Shown here: in pieces, positions 15,956 to 25,107 of the stretch
Layout of the letters: every line of letters begins with the position of its first letter
How positions within the stretch are numbered: position 1 is the stretch's first letter
Assembly: GCF_037974355.1 (NCBI RefSeq)
Contig: NZ_CP150235.1
Coordinates: 6,572,001 to 6,636,000 of the forward strand
Source: Paenibacillus sp. FSL R5-0517
GTDB lineage: Bacteria > Bacillota > Bacilli > Paenibacillales > Paenibacillaceae
Length of the DNA: 64,000 nt
Direction: 5' to 3'
Position numbers and translations under genes: made by a program
Notes under the pieces: model-generated
What the model was told of the DNA's origin: nothing
What the model saw: only the letters and a program-made list of their open reading frames with translations
Databases searched by the model: none

Positions 15956-18900
15956 CTATTTGGTATAATCCACCTTTTGCACAGGGATGCGGAACCGGAT
16001 CTGTGTGCCTTTACCCACATGGCTATGAATCTCCAGTCCCTGACCATAGAGAGACATCAGGCGGCGGTTTATATTTTGCAGCCCGACACCTCCAGGACCT
16101 TCGGTTTTCCCAGACTTGACCTGAGCCATACGCTCGGGAGGGATACCCACACCATCATCCTGGACCTGCACGACCACATGCTCACTCTCTTTGAAAATCC
16201 TAAGATGAACTGTCCCGCCGGCTGCCCGCTCCATCACGCCGTGTCGAATGGCATTCTCCACAAGTGGCTGGATGCTGAGAGGTGGCAAATAGAGCTGCAC
16301 ATCCGGCTCCACCTCATATTCAACCCCCAGTCTTTCCTCGAATCTGGCCTGTTCCAGATGCACATACGATTCCACCAATTCCAGCTCTTTGGTCAAAGGA
16401 ACAAGCTGCTCCCTGTTCTGGAAGTCAAAGCTTCCACGCAGGTAATGACTGAGTTCAATCAGCAGATCGGTTGCTTTGTCCGGATTCACTGCACAGGTCG
16501 CGATAATGACATTGAGTGCATTATATAGAAAGTGAGGCTTGATCTGGGCCTGCAAAAAGGCCATTTCGGTCCGGATAGCTTCCTGCACCGAACTCCGCAT
16601 TTCAATTAACGTCCGAACTCTGGCTCGCAATTCACCGGCATCCACCGGTTTGCTCAGAAAGTCATTGGCTCCCGCCTGAAATCCGTGTTTGATATCTTCA
16701 GGCAACCCTCGGGCGGTCAGCATCAGAATCGGCAACTCAGACAAGGAACTGTGCTCGCGCAGCTTGCGACATAACTCAAGCCCGGACATTTTGGGCATCA
16801 TCCAGTCCGTAATAACCAGATCAATGGACGGAAATTCATCACGGAGTTTCAATGCAGTGGACCCGCTGTCCGCTGCAATCACACGATACCGCTCCGTCGA
16901 TAACAGGTTAAGCAAGACCTGTCGATTGACGGGATCATCGTCTACAATCAGAATGGTATGCTCTCCTTCCACAAGATCTTCCGGCTCATCTGACTCTCTC
17001 GTCACAATCTCCTTCGCCCCCGCCCCTTGTGCAGCAACATATCGTGCGGCAGCGGGTTTCGTATGAGATTGCAGCAGCGGCAATTTCATAACAGGCAGGG
17101 TGAAATGAAAGGTCGAACCTTGTCCCGGCTCCGATTCAACCCAGATCTTACCTCCGCCAAGCTCGACAAGTTTCCGTGTAATACTCAGACCGAGTCCGGT
17201 TCCATTATTCACCCGTTCCACGGTTCCGTTACTCTGCTCATACGCCCGGAAAATATCTTCTTGTTTGTCCAGGGCGATGCCTACCCCCGTATCGGCAACG
17301 GATACCTTCACCCAATCCCTTTCAACACTGGCATACAACCGAATCTCACCCTGCTCAGTATATTTATAGGCGTTGCCCAGCAGGTTATACAAAACCTGCC
17401 GGAGACGGTCTTCGTCTGCCTCAACAAGCGGCAACGACTGGGGCCATTGCTGAATCAATATAACCGGCTTGTCCTCAAACGTGAACCCCGAGACTTCAAC
17501 TACAGTACGAGCAACGGATTCCAGATCTACAGCTACCCGTTTCAACTCAATCTCACTATTTTTTAATTTGGAAAAATCCAAAATGTCGTTAACCAACAGT
17601 GAAAGTCGCTTGCCGGTTGAAGTAATCATGGACAGATTTTTGGCTTGCTTGGGTGTGACTGCTCCGGCCGCACCTTCCAGCATCGATTGTGCAATATTAA
17701 TGATGCCATGCAGGGGAGTTCGCAACTCATGAGACGTATTCGCCATGAACTCGTCCTTGAGGCTGTCGATGGCAAGCAAACGCTCCGACAGGGCTTCCAC
17801 GTCGCGGAATGATTGGGCGAAGCGGATTGCGGTCACAATCATCTGGGCAAATACAAATAATAAAAGTTCAATCAGCGCTAAGAACGCTGTGTCTAGGGTA
17901 GTGAACGCACCAATTGTATGCAACACAACAACCATGAGTATGCTCATCATGCTCACCAGTGCAAAGTGACTATCATTCGGCCGTCCTTTTAACCAATAGA
18001 ACATGGCTCGCAGCGTGTAGAGCATGACAACAAGCGAGATCAGCAACATGGGAAGCTCAAGCATCGAGAATAGAGCTGGTGGGAGCGTAAGACCGACAAT
18101 GGTCTGCGTAACGAGTAGCACGACAGCCAGACGTACAAACCACTGATGAACTGCTCCTGGCACCCGGGCATCCATATACCGAAGCAAAAAGTAATAGGCA
18201 AAGGCTGAACTAAGGAGTTGAATTCGAAGCATCTCATTGTTGGTCAGAAACGGTACAAACGTCCCCAGTAACTTCTCTCCATGGGTCAGAGCGTATAACG
18301 CACCGGAAAGGCTGAACAATCCGAGGAAACGAAGTTCCTTCTCCGTACGCCGCAATCTGAACAGAAGTAGGAAAAAGGCGGCTGGCAAGATAAAACCGAA
18401 TAAGGTCATCAGATCCTTGAGCCAATCCTGCTGCTGGCTTTTCAGAATACTATGCTCGTCTCCAAACAAGATGGGCGCTACAATGCCCCCGGAAGAATAA
18501 CTATAGTTTGATACCTGAATGATAATGTCAGCCGTGTTGCCTTCAATGGAGGTGAACCCTGTAAAGGGCAGGTTTAATTGTACATCTGTCGCCGGGGTCT
18601 TTCCTGGCAGTCCATTCCCGCCAATCTCTTTGCCATCAATAAATACCCGGTGAGCCATACGTATATTCTTCGTGCGTATGCCATAATCGTTTTTGGTCGT
18701 TCGGGGTGTAAGCTGTACTTGCACATGATAGGTTCCATACCCATGTGCTTGTCCGAGAGATTTGTTCCATCGGGCCGGAACCTGAGTGCCAGACGAAGCC
18801 GGCAATGGCTTGCGTCCAGATACACTCGCTTCAATATCTGCCGGGCTCAGTAACTGCCCAGGGTAGAAATCCCAAACTCCCTTTAAAGGCGCTGCACCCT

Positions 18901-19051
18901 TGCGATCAAAGTCCCATTGGGTCAGATCAATTTTCCCATCCATAGCTTGGGGGTTACCCTGCTCGCTAATTAACGTCTGGGCAATCCAGCCCAGCGGAAA
19001 AATGACAATGCATATGAAACTTAGGGTCAGCATAATCCAGTGTTTTCTCAT
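15956..19051 (-). CDS. Large hybrid sensor kinase with two kinase cores
   Basis: Membrane protein of 1031 aa. After an N-terminal anchor comes an extracellular domain of about 190 residues (7TMR-DISM-like/beta-sandwich), then about seven hydrophobic helices (about 215-405). A HisKA core follows (SHELRTPLHG, His near residue 441) with its HATPase (DTGVGIALDK). A receiver domain has phospho-acceptor near D749 (ITDWMMPKMSG). A second, LytS-type kinase has PHFLYNAL (His near residue 840) and its own HATPase (DDGVGIPPE). Two different kinase families in one chain allow several phosphorelay routes. The SARP-like regulator downstream is the probable output. The signal is unknown; 7TM-DISM sensors usually sense small molecules or carbohydrates. 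Confidence 0.92.
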   Translation of the reverse strand: MRKHWIMLTLSFICIVIFPLGWIAQTLISEQGNPQAMDGKIDLTQWDFDRKGAAPLKGVWDFYPGQLLSPADIEASVSGRKPLPASSGTQVPARWNKSLGQAHGYGTYHVQVQLTPRTTKNDYGIRTKNIRMAHRVFIDGKEIGGNGLPGKTPATDVQLNLPFTGFTSIEGNTADIIIQVSNYSYSSGGIVAPILFGDEHSILKSQQQDWLKDLMTLFGFILPAAFFLLLFRLRRTEKELRFLGLFSLSGALYALTHGEKLLGTFVPFLTNNEMLRIQLLSSAFAYYFLLRYMDARVPGAVHQWFVRLAVVLLVTQTIVGLTLPPALFSMLELPMLLISLVVMLYTLRAMFYWLKGRPNDSHFALVSMMSILMVVVLHTIGAFTTLDTAFLALIELLLFVFAQMIVTAIRFAQSFRDVEALSERLLAIDSLKDEFMANTSHELRTPLHGIINIAQSMLEGAAGAVTPKQAKNLSMITSTGKRLSLLVNDILDFSKLKNSEIELKRVAVDLESVARTVVEVSGFTFEDKPVILIQQWPQSLPLVEADEDRLRQVLYNLLGNAYKYTEQGEIRLYASVERDWVKVSVADTGVGIALDKQEDIFRAYEQSNGTVERVNNGTGLGLSITRKLVELGGGKIWVESEPGQGSTFHFTLPVMKLPLLQSHTKPAAARYVAAQGAGAKEIVTRESDEPEDLVEGEHTILIVDDDPVNRQVLLNLLSTERYRVIAADSGSTALKLRDEFPSIDLVITDWMMPKMSGLELCRKLREHSSLSELPILMLTARGLPEDIKHGFQAGANDFLSKPVDAGELRARVRTLIEMRSSVQEAIRTEMAFLQAQIKPHFLYNALNVIIATCAVNPDKATDLLIELSHYLRGSFDFQNREQLVPLTKELELVESYVHLEQARFEERLGVEYEVEPDVQLYLPPLSIQPLVENAIRHGVMERAAGGTVHLRIFKESEHVVVQVQDDGVGIPPERMAQVKSGKTEGPGGVGLQNINRRLMSLYGQGLEIHSHVGKGTQIRFRIPVQKVDYTK

Positions 19052-19231
19052 CTATATATTCCTTCCATCCACAAGGGCGAGAGACGTCTAATTTTGTCGT
19101 TTTATTCCTATTCATCATTTTAAACGTTTCTAGTGCTCACTGAAATAGTTTCCGTATCATAATCGGTAACTTCCTTATAATTTGAAGGTTTCCTGTCTCT
19201 TTCCGCCGAATCTTGGTTTGGTACAGCAACG

Positions 19232-19282
19232 AACCCCAGGCCGCTGTTCACCCGAATGAACGGGCTAGAGGTCCTGGGGTTG
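19232..19282. terminator. Hairpin between hybrid kinase and SRPBCC gene
   Basis: AACCCCAGG pairs with CCTGGGGTT and an inner GTTCA pairs with TGAAC. It is a stable structure just after the SRPBCC gene on the minus strand but has no clear T-run. The rest of 19052-19339 is the promoter region of the hybrid kinase and shows no gene. Confidence 0.5.
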
Positions 19283-19339
19283 ATGGAATGAATAAACTTA
19301 GATGATGATCTTTTATGAATCTGAATCGAATCTCACTGA

Positions 19340-19759
19340 TTATTTAACCACTTGGGCAAGCTTCTGAACGATTCCGGCCCATCCCTGTTCCATACGTTCC
19401 CGCACCATTGCATGTGCCTGTCCAAACTCAGTTAGTTTATCCGCATCCCAACCGCTGTGAATCAGTGTGAAATCCGTACCTTCCGGTTGTTCATTCAGTT
19501 GAAACGTCAACGTCCAGTCCTTACCCCAGCGAAAAGACAGCTTGTGCAGCGGCAGAACCTCCGTTACCTGACATGGTGACTGACCGAAAGGGCCTGCTTC
19601 CAATATAAATTCATGCCCTTCCACAGGTTCCAGATTGCCTGGCATGAACCAGGCCTCCAATCCTTGCGCGGTTGAGACCATCTCCCATACCTTCTTTACA
19701 GGTGCTTGGAGCACAAGCTCCTGCCGGATATCCGGTAATGCACTTGATGATGATTCCAC
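19340..19759 (-). CDS. SRPBCC (AHSA1-type) domain protein
   Basis: Single-domain protein of 139 aa in the START/SRPBCC superfamily, AHSA1-like branch. The N-terminus has the pattern IRQELVLQAPVKKVWEMVST, followed by LEAWFMPGN, the strand KLSFRWGKDW and the C-terminal long helix MVRERMEQGWAGIVQKL, all typical of the fold with its ligand-binding groove. Members bind hydrophobic ligands or act with HxlR/ArsR regulators; the ligand is not known. No close operon partner is present. It ends near a GC-rich hairpin. Confidence 0.88.
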   Translation of the reverse strand: MESSSSALPDIRQELVLQAPVKKVWEMVSTAQGLEAWFMPGNLEPVEGHEFILEAGPFGQSPCQVTEVLPLHKLSFRWGKDWTLTFQLNEQPEGTDFTLIHSGWDADKLTEFGQAHAMVRERMEQGWAGIVQKLAQVVK

Positions 19760-20022
19760 TCGTATCGCCTCCTTGGATATATTAATTCATTGTTTGAGAT
19801 TTTAAGATTCATGTCAAATGGATTCATATAACGGCCAAGAAAAGTATTGACCTCTATTCTGCTCTCACCCCATAATTGGAATATACTACATATAAGGTGC
19901 GTGATTCCTATGATAGTCTGCTCTGAAAGATCCAATTCCAACCGTTGCCGGAAGGGATAATTCCATTCCATCCCTTCTACAGTCTCGATATTATATATTG
20001 AAATGTGAGGGATACCTATACC

Positions 20023-20790
20023 ATGTCATTCAGTTATTACGGTCCATTATGTACCACCGTTTATGATCTAACCAAGCCAGTGGGACACTCCTTGGGAGGA
20101 GATATTGAATTTTATCGCCACTATCTTCAAGGCTGCAAAGGACGAATTCTTGAAGCCATGTCTGGTTCAGGCCGGATGCTCATTCCTTTGCTTGAAGCAG
20201 GCTTGAAGGTGGATGGACTTGATTATTCAACCGATATGATTGACTCTTGTCGTTCTCGTTGCACCGAGCGTGCACTACCTATGCCCGAGCTGTTTGTTGC
20301 CGATCTGGAGAAGCTAGACCTTCCCTATCGATACGAAACCATTATCATCCCTGGAGGTTCCCTGCTCCTCATTCAAGACAGAGAGGCATCCATTAACGCA
20401 TTGCGTAGTCTATTTCAACATTTGGAACCTGGCGGCAGACTTGTGTTTGATCTGTTTCTACCCGATGTAACACAGCCCTCTTCGATAGAAACATCAACCG
20501 TTCCATTACCTGATGGTGATACGATTACAGTAGAAGTCACAACCATTGAAGTGAACCTTCTACACCAATATAAACGAAGTCTGATTCGCTACGAACAATG
20601 GCATCAGGGTCAACTTGTCGCTACAGAGATGCAACAACTCACTCTGCGTTGGTACGGCGTAGAAGAGTTACGCCTGATTCTTGAACTTATTGGTTTCTCT
20701 GATATTAAAGTATACGCTGACTTTAACCCGGATCAGCCACCTACACAGTCGAATCAAAAATTCGTCTATGAAGCAACTCGAAGAGCGTAG
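20023..20790 (+). CDS. Class I SAM-dependent methyltransferase
   Basis: Cytoplasmic methyltransferase of 255 aa with a Rossmann-like fold. SAM-binding motif I is ILEAMSGSGRMLIPLLEAG (about residues 44-62), the acidic end of beta-2 is VDGLDYS, motif II is FVADLEKLDLP and motif III is LEPGGRLVFDL. The Met in place of the first Gly of the usual E/DxGxGxG is a minor variation. The substrate is unknown. ATG 20023 is preferred over an upstream GTG because homology begins at SFSYYGPL. It ends at a strong terminator, followed by a repeat element. Confidence 0.87.
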   Translation: MSFSYYGPLCTTVYDLTKPVGHSLGGDIEFYRHYLQGCKGRILEAMSGSGRMLIPLLEAGLKVDGLDYSTDMIDSCRSRCTERALPMPELFVADLEKLDLPYRYETIIIPGGSLLLIQDREASINALRSLFQHLEPGGRLVFDLFLPDVTQPSSIETSTVPLPDGDTITVEVTTIEVNLLHQYKRSLIRYEQWHQGQLVATEMQQLTLRWYGVEELRLILELIGFSDIKVYADFNPDQPPTQSNQKFVYEATRRA

Positions 20791-20834
20791 TAATCAGTAA
20801 ATTAGTCTACATGAATCTCACTAATAGAAAATTA

Positions 20835-20878
20835 GGCCACAGCATAAGGTTTAGCCCCTGCTGTGGCCTTCTTTTTTT
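20835..20878 (+). terminator. Terminator of the methyltransferase gene
   Basis: GGCCACAGCA pairs perfectly with TGCTGTGGCC around a 14-base loop and is followed by TTCTTTTTTT, 45 bases past the stop. Confidence 0.9.
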
Positions 20879-20879
20879 A

Positions 20880-21069
20880 CTATATAGGATTTGCAATGAA
20901 CATTTACACGAGAACGCAGAGGACAGAAATAACTTGAAGAAGCGGAGCGTTCGCCTTTATCCTCAGTTTTTCACCTTTGTAAAAGCAAATCAAAAAATCT
21001 GAGGATAACAGCGCTCGGAAAGTTATTCTGTCATGGGAGTGGCAAGTGTAAATATAAATTTAGTGCAAA
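20880..21069. repeat. Dispersed structured repeat, copy 1
   Basis: First of three related intergenic copies in this window. The ends are CATTTACAC (20901-20909) and GTGTAAAT (21046-21053). Shared internal blocks are GAGGACAGAAA, TGAAGAAGCGGAGC, ATCCTCAG...CTGAGGAT and GATAACAGCGCTCGGAA. It lies between convergent genes (methyltransferase and namA). This copy lacks the AGCTTTCTG-AAGAAAGCT hairpin seen in the other two. It encodes no protein. Confidence 0.85.
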
Positions 21070-22104
21070 TTAGTATCCACGAGAATATTGCTCTGCAATG
21101 GCAGCTTGATCCTTGCTGACACCCAGTTCCAGAGCGGCATGGTTTGCCCAATACGGATCACGCAACATGCCTCTTCCTACGGCAACCAGGTCCGCATCGC
21201 CGTTTCCAATCACTGCCTGAGCCAATGCTGCATCCTCCAGCATACCCACTGCGATGACAGGAACGTTCAATTCTTCACGGAAGCGACGGGCAAAGGGTAC
21301 CTGATACCCCGGATAGTTCCCCGGTTTTCGCTGTCCCGAAGGTCCTTCGCCACCTGAACTGATATGGAACATGTCCACGCCTGCATCCTGGTAGGCACGG
21401 GCGATGTTGATCGTATGGTCGATGTCGTATCCACCATCCGCGTATTCTACAGCCGAAATCCGCATAATCAGCGGCATATCTGCGGGCATTTCTTTTTTCA
21501 CTGCCCGAATGACCTCAACGCCGAAACGGGAGAGATCCTGCCCATATACATCCTCACGATGATTCATCAGCGGGGAATGGAATTGGTGGATCAGGTATCC
21601 GTGTGCACCGTGAAGCTCTATGGTATCCACTCCAGCCTGTACTGCGCGGCGAACACCATCTGCGAACTTCTGCACCATGGCTTCTACCTCTTCCGTACTT
21701 AACGCACGTGGCTCCTTGTAGTTTTCTCCCGGGAATGTAACTACCGATGGGGCAACCGGCTGCGGTGCATCCTCTGCTTTTCGTCCCGCATGTGCGATCT
21801 GAATGGCGACTTTGGAGCCGTAGGCATGGATTCCCTCTACCAGTTTGGTGAAGGCAGGTACATGCTCATCTGACCATATACCCAAGTCATTATCGGTAAT
21901 ACGTCCATCCGGATCGACATCGGTCATCTCAATCACGATGAGTCCAGTACCACCAACCGCACGGCTTACATAGTGGACCTGGTGCCAATCGTTTGGAATG
22001 CCATCCTTCGCAGTGACAGAATATTGGCACATCGGTGCCATAACGACACGGTTATTCAATTGCAAGCTTTTGAATTGATAAGGCGAAAATAATTGCTCAG
22101 TCAT
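21070..22104 (-). CDS. namA: NADPH dehydrogenase NamA (YqjM-type old yellow enzyme)
   Basis: FMN-dependent ene-reductase of the YqjM class, 344 aa, reducing alpha,beta-unsaturated carbonyl compounds with NADPH. Family landmarks: NRVVMAPMCQYS (residues 18-29) with the YqjM-type active-site Cys, HAGRKAED (near residue 105), the substrate-binding His pair in ELHGAHGYLIHQF (near residues 163-175), and the FMN-phosphate region VAVGRGMLRDPYWANHAA near the C-terminus. The C-terminal Arg-containing tail matches the arginine finger of this class. The downstream 4-OT-like gene on the same strand is upstream in transcription, 44 bases away, suggesting one operon for handling reactive carbonyls. Confidence 0.94.
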   Translation of the reverse strand: MTEQLFSPYQFKSLQLNNRVVMAPMCQYSVTAKDGIPNDWHQVHYVSRAVGGTGLIVIEMTDVDPDGRITDNDLGIWSDEHVPAFTKLVEGIHAYGSKVAIQIAHAGRKAEDAPQPVAPSVVTFPGENYKEPRALSTEEVEAMVQKFADGVRRAVQAGVDTIELHGAHGYLIHQFHSPLMNHREDVYGQDLSRFGVEVIRAVKKEMPADMPLIMRISAVEYADGGYDIDHTINIARAYQDAGVDMFHISSGGEGPSGQRKPGNYPGYQVPFARRFREELNVPVIAVGMLEDAALAQAVIGNGDADLVAVGRGMLRDPYWANHAALELGVSKDQAAIAEQYSRGY

Positions 22105-22148
22105 TGTTGCTGCATCTCCTGTTCCTTTTTCAAGATATATATGAAGCC

Positions 22149-22343
22149 TTACTTATTGTCCAAATCCGAAAACAGTTTACCATTCTTGCCGTAATTGTCC
22201 TTCTCCAAATCCTCAATGAAGATAAAGACTTTGCTCGGATCAACATCCAGTGTCTCACAAGCCACCTGAGTCATACGTTCAATCAACTGACGTTTTTGCT
22301 CAACCGACTTGCCTTCCAGTACCTTAACCGTGATAAATGGCAT
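22149..22343 (-). CDS. 4-oxalocrotonate tautomerase family protein
   Basis: Small tautomerase of 64 aa. The product starts MPFITVKVLEG: removal of Met exposes the catalytic Pro1 that defines this superfamily. The rest (KRQLIERMTQVACETLDVD, then VFIFIEDLEKDNYGKNG) fits the beta-alpha-beta 4-OT fold, which works as a hexamer. ATG 22343 is chosen because it yields the required N-terminal Pro and has AAAGGATGGG eight bases upstream. The physiological substrate is not known. It is transcribed just before namA on the same strand. Confidence 0.92.
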   Translation of the reverse strand: MPFITVKVLEGKSVEQKRQLIERMTQVACETLDVDPSKVFIFIEDLEKDNYGKNGKLFSDLDNK

Positions 22344-22524
22344 GTCTAGAACCCATCCTTTCTTCATCATTCATTATGAACCTCAGTTATAGAAATACAA
22401 GTACGTACATTTTTGTGACCTAGTACCCTTTTTGATACCTAGTTATCCTCATATATCGCTCTGTCCCATTCTGGAAATGCCTGCAAAACATGATATGATA
22501 ACCTTAGAGAGCCACAATAATTAA

Positions 22525-22722
22525 TATACCCAATTTACATAAGTTGCGACGAACGGATACACGATAACAGAGAGGACGTAAATAACCCGTAGAAGCTACA
22601 AGCTTTCTGCAAGAAAGCTGCTTCGTGATAATGGATTTATAGCATCTGGAGATAACAGCGATCACAAGGTTATTCTGGACTCGTAGTGGATCAGTGTAAA
22701 ACAAAGTAGCTCAACTTATATA
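22525..22722. repeat. Dispersed structured repeat, copy 2
   Basis: Second copy, in the gap between the divergent 4-OT-like gene and pepT. It keeps GAGGAC, GTAGAAGC, the hairpin AGCTTTCTG-C-AAGAAAGCT, ATCTGGAGATAACAGCGATC and GGTTATTC, and ends CAGTGTAAAAC. The left end is degraded and the left arm of the inner ATCCCC stem is lost. Any pepT promoter must lie in or next to this element. No other gene is visible in 22344-22748. Confidence 0.8.
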
Positions 22723-22748
22723 CTACTCAAGCTAGGGAGAGAAAATAG

Positions 22749-23987
22749 ATGAAAGATATATTAATTCAAAGACTGAGTACTTATGTTCAGATGGATACCC
22801 AATCCGATGAAAATAGTGAGACATGCCCTTCCACACCCGGCCAACTGGCCTTGGGCAAACTGCTCGTTGAAGAGTGCACCTCCATTGGTCTGCAAGATGT
22901 AACGATGGATGAGAACGGTTATGTCATGGCTACCCTGCCATCCAATACCGACAAGGATGTTCCCGTCATTGGTTTCCTGGCTCACCTCGACACAGCGACC
23001 GACTTTACTGGCAAAAATGTCAAACCACAGGTTATCGATAACTATGACGGTGCTGATATTGTGCTGAACTCGGAACTGGATGTCGTGCTGTCCAACAAGG
23101 ATTTCCCGGAACTGCACGAATATAAAGGCCACACCCTGATCACAACCGACGGTACAACGTTACTTGGTGCAGACAATAAGGCAGGCATTGCCGAGATTAT
23201 GACCGCAATGGCCTATCTGATTGAGCACCCGGAAGTGAAACACGGTAAGATTCGGGTTGCTTTTACCCCGGATGAAGAGATTGGCCGTGGACCGCACAAA
23301 TTCGATGTAGCTGCTTTTGGAGCCAAATATGCGTACACGGTTGATGGCGGACCACTTGGCGAGCTCGAATACGAGAGCTTTAATGCAGCAGCCGCCAAAA
23401 TTACCGTACGAGGCACCAATGTACATCCCGGAACAGCGAAGGATAAGATGGTGAATTCTTTGAAAATTGCGATGGAATTGAATCGACGACTGCCTGTGGA
23501 GGAAGCTCCTGAATTCACGGACGGTTATGATGGTTTCTACCATCTGTTGTCTCTGGAGGGTGACGTTGAACTGACTAAGATGAGTTACATCATCCGTGAT
23601 TTCAACCGGGAGAAGTTTGAAGAGCGCAAAACAAATCTGCTCCAGATCGCGAACGAACTGAAGACCAAGTATGGAGAGAAAAGCATTACGGTTGAGTTGA
23701 GTGACCAGTACTATAACATGCGCGAGAAAATTGAACCCGTACGCCAGATCGTCGACATTGCTCATGAAGCCATGACCCGACTGGATATCGAACCTGTTAT
23801 TCGTCCCATCCGGGGAGGGACAGATGGTTCCCAGCTATCCTATATGGGCATGCCAACACCAAATATCTTCACTGGCGGCGAGAACTACCATGGCAAATTC
23901 GAATATGTATCGGTAGACAATATGGTGAAGGCAACCCATGTTATTGTAGAGATCGCTCAATTGTTCGAGCAGCGCGGAGATATCTAA
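22749..23987 (+). CDS. pepT: Peptidase T (tripeptide aminopeptidase)
   Basis: Zinc aminopeptidase of the M20B family, 412 aa, cleaving the N-terminal residue from tripeptides in the cytoplasm. Metal and catalytic landmarks: FLAHLDTATDF (metal His and catalytic Asp near residues 79-83), TTLLGADNKAGIAEI (metal Asp near 142), TPDEEIGRGPHKFD (catalytic Glu pair near 177), YTVDGGPLGE (metal Asp), and C-terminal GGTDGSQLSYMGMPTPNIFTGG near 380 with a following His. The length matches known PepT. AGGGAGAG lies 7 bases before ATG. A hairpin follows the stop. Confidence 0.96.
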   Translation: MKDILIQRLSTYVQMDTQSDENSETCPSTPGQLALGKLLVEECTSIGLQDVTMDENGYVMATLPSNTDKDVPVIGFLAHLDTATDFTGKNVKPQVIDNYDGADIVLNSELDVVLSNKDFPELHEYKGHTLITTDGTTLLGADNKAGIAEIMTAMAYLIEHPEVKHGKIRVAFTPDEEIGRGPHKFDVAAFGAKYAYTVDGGPLGELEYESFNAAAAKITVRGTNVHPGTAKDKMVNSLKIAMELNRRLPVEEAPEFTDGYDGFYHLLSLEGDVELTKMSYIIRDFNREKFEERKTNLLQIANELKTKYGEKSITVELSDQYYNMREKIEPVRQIVDIAHEAMTRLDIEPVIRPIRGGTDGSQLSYMGMPTPNIFTGGENYHGKFEYVSVDNMVKATHVIVEIAQLFEQRGDI

Positions 23988-24015
23988 TCCACTTGACGTG
24001 CAGTGCACAAAGAGC

Positions 24016-24057
24016 ACAAAGAGTACCCCTTCGTATATTCGGGAGGGTGCTCTTTGT
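24016..24057 (+). terminator. Terminator of pepT
   Basis: ACAAAGAGTACCC pairs with GGGTGCTCTTTGT over 13 bases with one mismatch, 28 bases past the stop. The T-run is weak, so it may also serve the convergent Crp gene. Confidence 0.7.
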
Positions 24058-24131
24058 TATGCCATATTGTATTTTGTTGTACCGCGTCATGTCGTACATA
24101 TATGCTGGCTTGATCTTTATTTTAGATGCCA

Positions 24132-24824
24132 TCACTCATATATATTGCCCCCCGCGATGGCACGCAACTGTTCCAGATCACAGATCAGAAGCTTACGCTG
24201 CACCTTGCGAATTATATTTCGATTACACAGATCTTGAACGACTCTATTAAGATGTCTATAGCTGGTACCCAGCATATCGGCGAGTTCGGTGAGCTTGGAG
24301 GTCTGGATTTCTTCCGAAGAGGAATCGTCCTGGCCCATTGTGGACAACAGATAACTGGCAAAGCGACTCTCGACCGGGTATAACATATTCAGACTCGACA
24401 GGTTGGAAAAGGTATACAATTTGTGTGTAACTTGACTCAGCATGAAGTGGAGAAATTTAGGGTTCTCTGCATACGTATTCTGGAGAGAACGATAGCTGAT
24501 ACCCAGCAACAGGCTTTTGCTCACAGACTCTACCGTATTCATAGCCTCCTTGCCATTCACCAGTTCCAAATCTCCCACGAGCGAAAGTGATGTACTGAAA
24601 CGAAGCAACAGAGACTTTCCGTTAGGCAGGGTAGTATAGATCTTGAGCTTGCCCTGCACGAGAAAATACAATCGCTCGGGTCGCTCACCTTTGGAACAGA
24701 TCATCTCGCCCTTTGCAGCCTCAAGTAGTCGCAACTCAGCGAGTGCAGACTCTTCCAGCACCTGATCCAACCCATTCTCACGGGCGAGTTGTCGCACAAG
24801 TCCAAAGTCCATGATTTCTTTCAT
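24132..24824 (-). CDS. Crp/Fnr-family regulator, YeiL-like
   Basis: Transcription regulator of 230 aa with an N-terminal cyclic-nucleotide-type sensory beta-barrel (about residues 25-115, EMICSKGERPERLYFLVQG) and a C-terminal helix-turn-helix (about 160-215, TELADMLGTSYRHLNRVVQDL). It most resembles YeiL-type regulators. No Fnr-type N-terminal Cys cluster for an iron-sulfur centre is present, though single Cys residues occur. ATG 24824 is preferred over 24860 because GGAGGGG sits 8 bases upstream. A perfect 14-bp palindrome 40 bases before the start suggests autoregulation. The effector is unknown. Confidence 0.87.
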   Translation of the reverse strand: MKEIMDFGLVRQLARENGLDQVLEESALAELRLLEAAKGEMICSKGERPERLYFLVQGKLKIYTTLPNGKSLLLRFSTSLSLVGDLELVNGKEAMNTVESVSKSLLLGISYRSLQNTYAENPKFLHFMLSQVTHKLYTFSNLSSLNMLYPVESRFASYLLSTMGQDDSSSEEIQTSKLTELADMLGTSYRHLNRVVQDLCNRNIIRKVQRKLLICDLEQLRAIAGGNIYE

Positions 24825-24863
24825 TCCGACGTCCCCTCCGTTGTCGTATATAACGTACACAAA

Positions 24864-24877
24864 GGGACATATGTCCC
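24864..24877. promoter_or_regulatory. Perfect palindrome upstream of Crp gene
   Basis: GGGACATATGTCCC, 14 bp, lies 40-53 bases before the regulator's start codon, where an autoregulatory operator would be expected. The rest of 24878-25107 is AT-rich and shows no gene. Confidence 0.45.
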
Positions 24878-25107
24878 ATAATTGATATACACTCGTACAA
24901 ATATCTTGATATAAAAATAGTTACAACTAACACTTATATCCAGTAAATCATTTCAAATGGTAAATATTTAAAAATTTAATCATAAAATGTTCATTCATTC
25001 GTGCAAAATGCCGTTCACGAAACGCACTTTCTGTCCGATGAAAGATAGAGCATTCCATAGATCGTTAAATATATTACATTCAAATATTGAAAGGATGGTC
25101 CTCTTCC

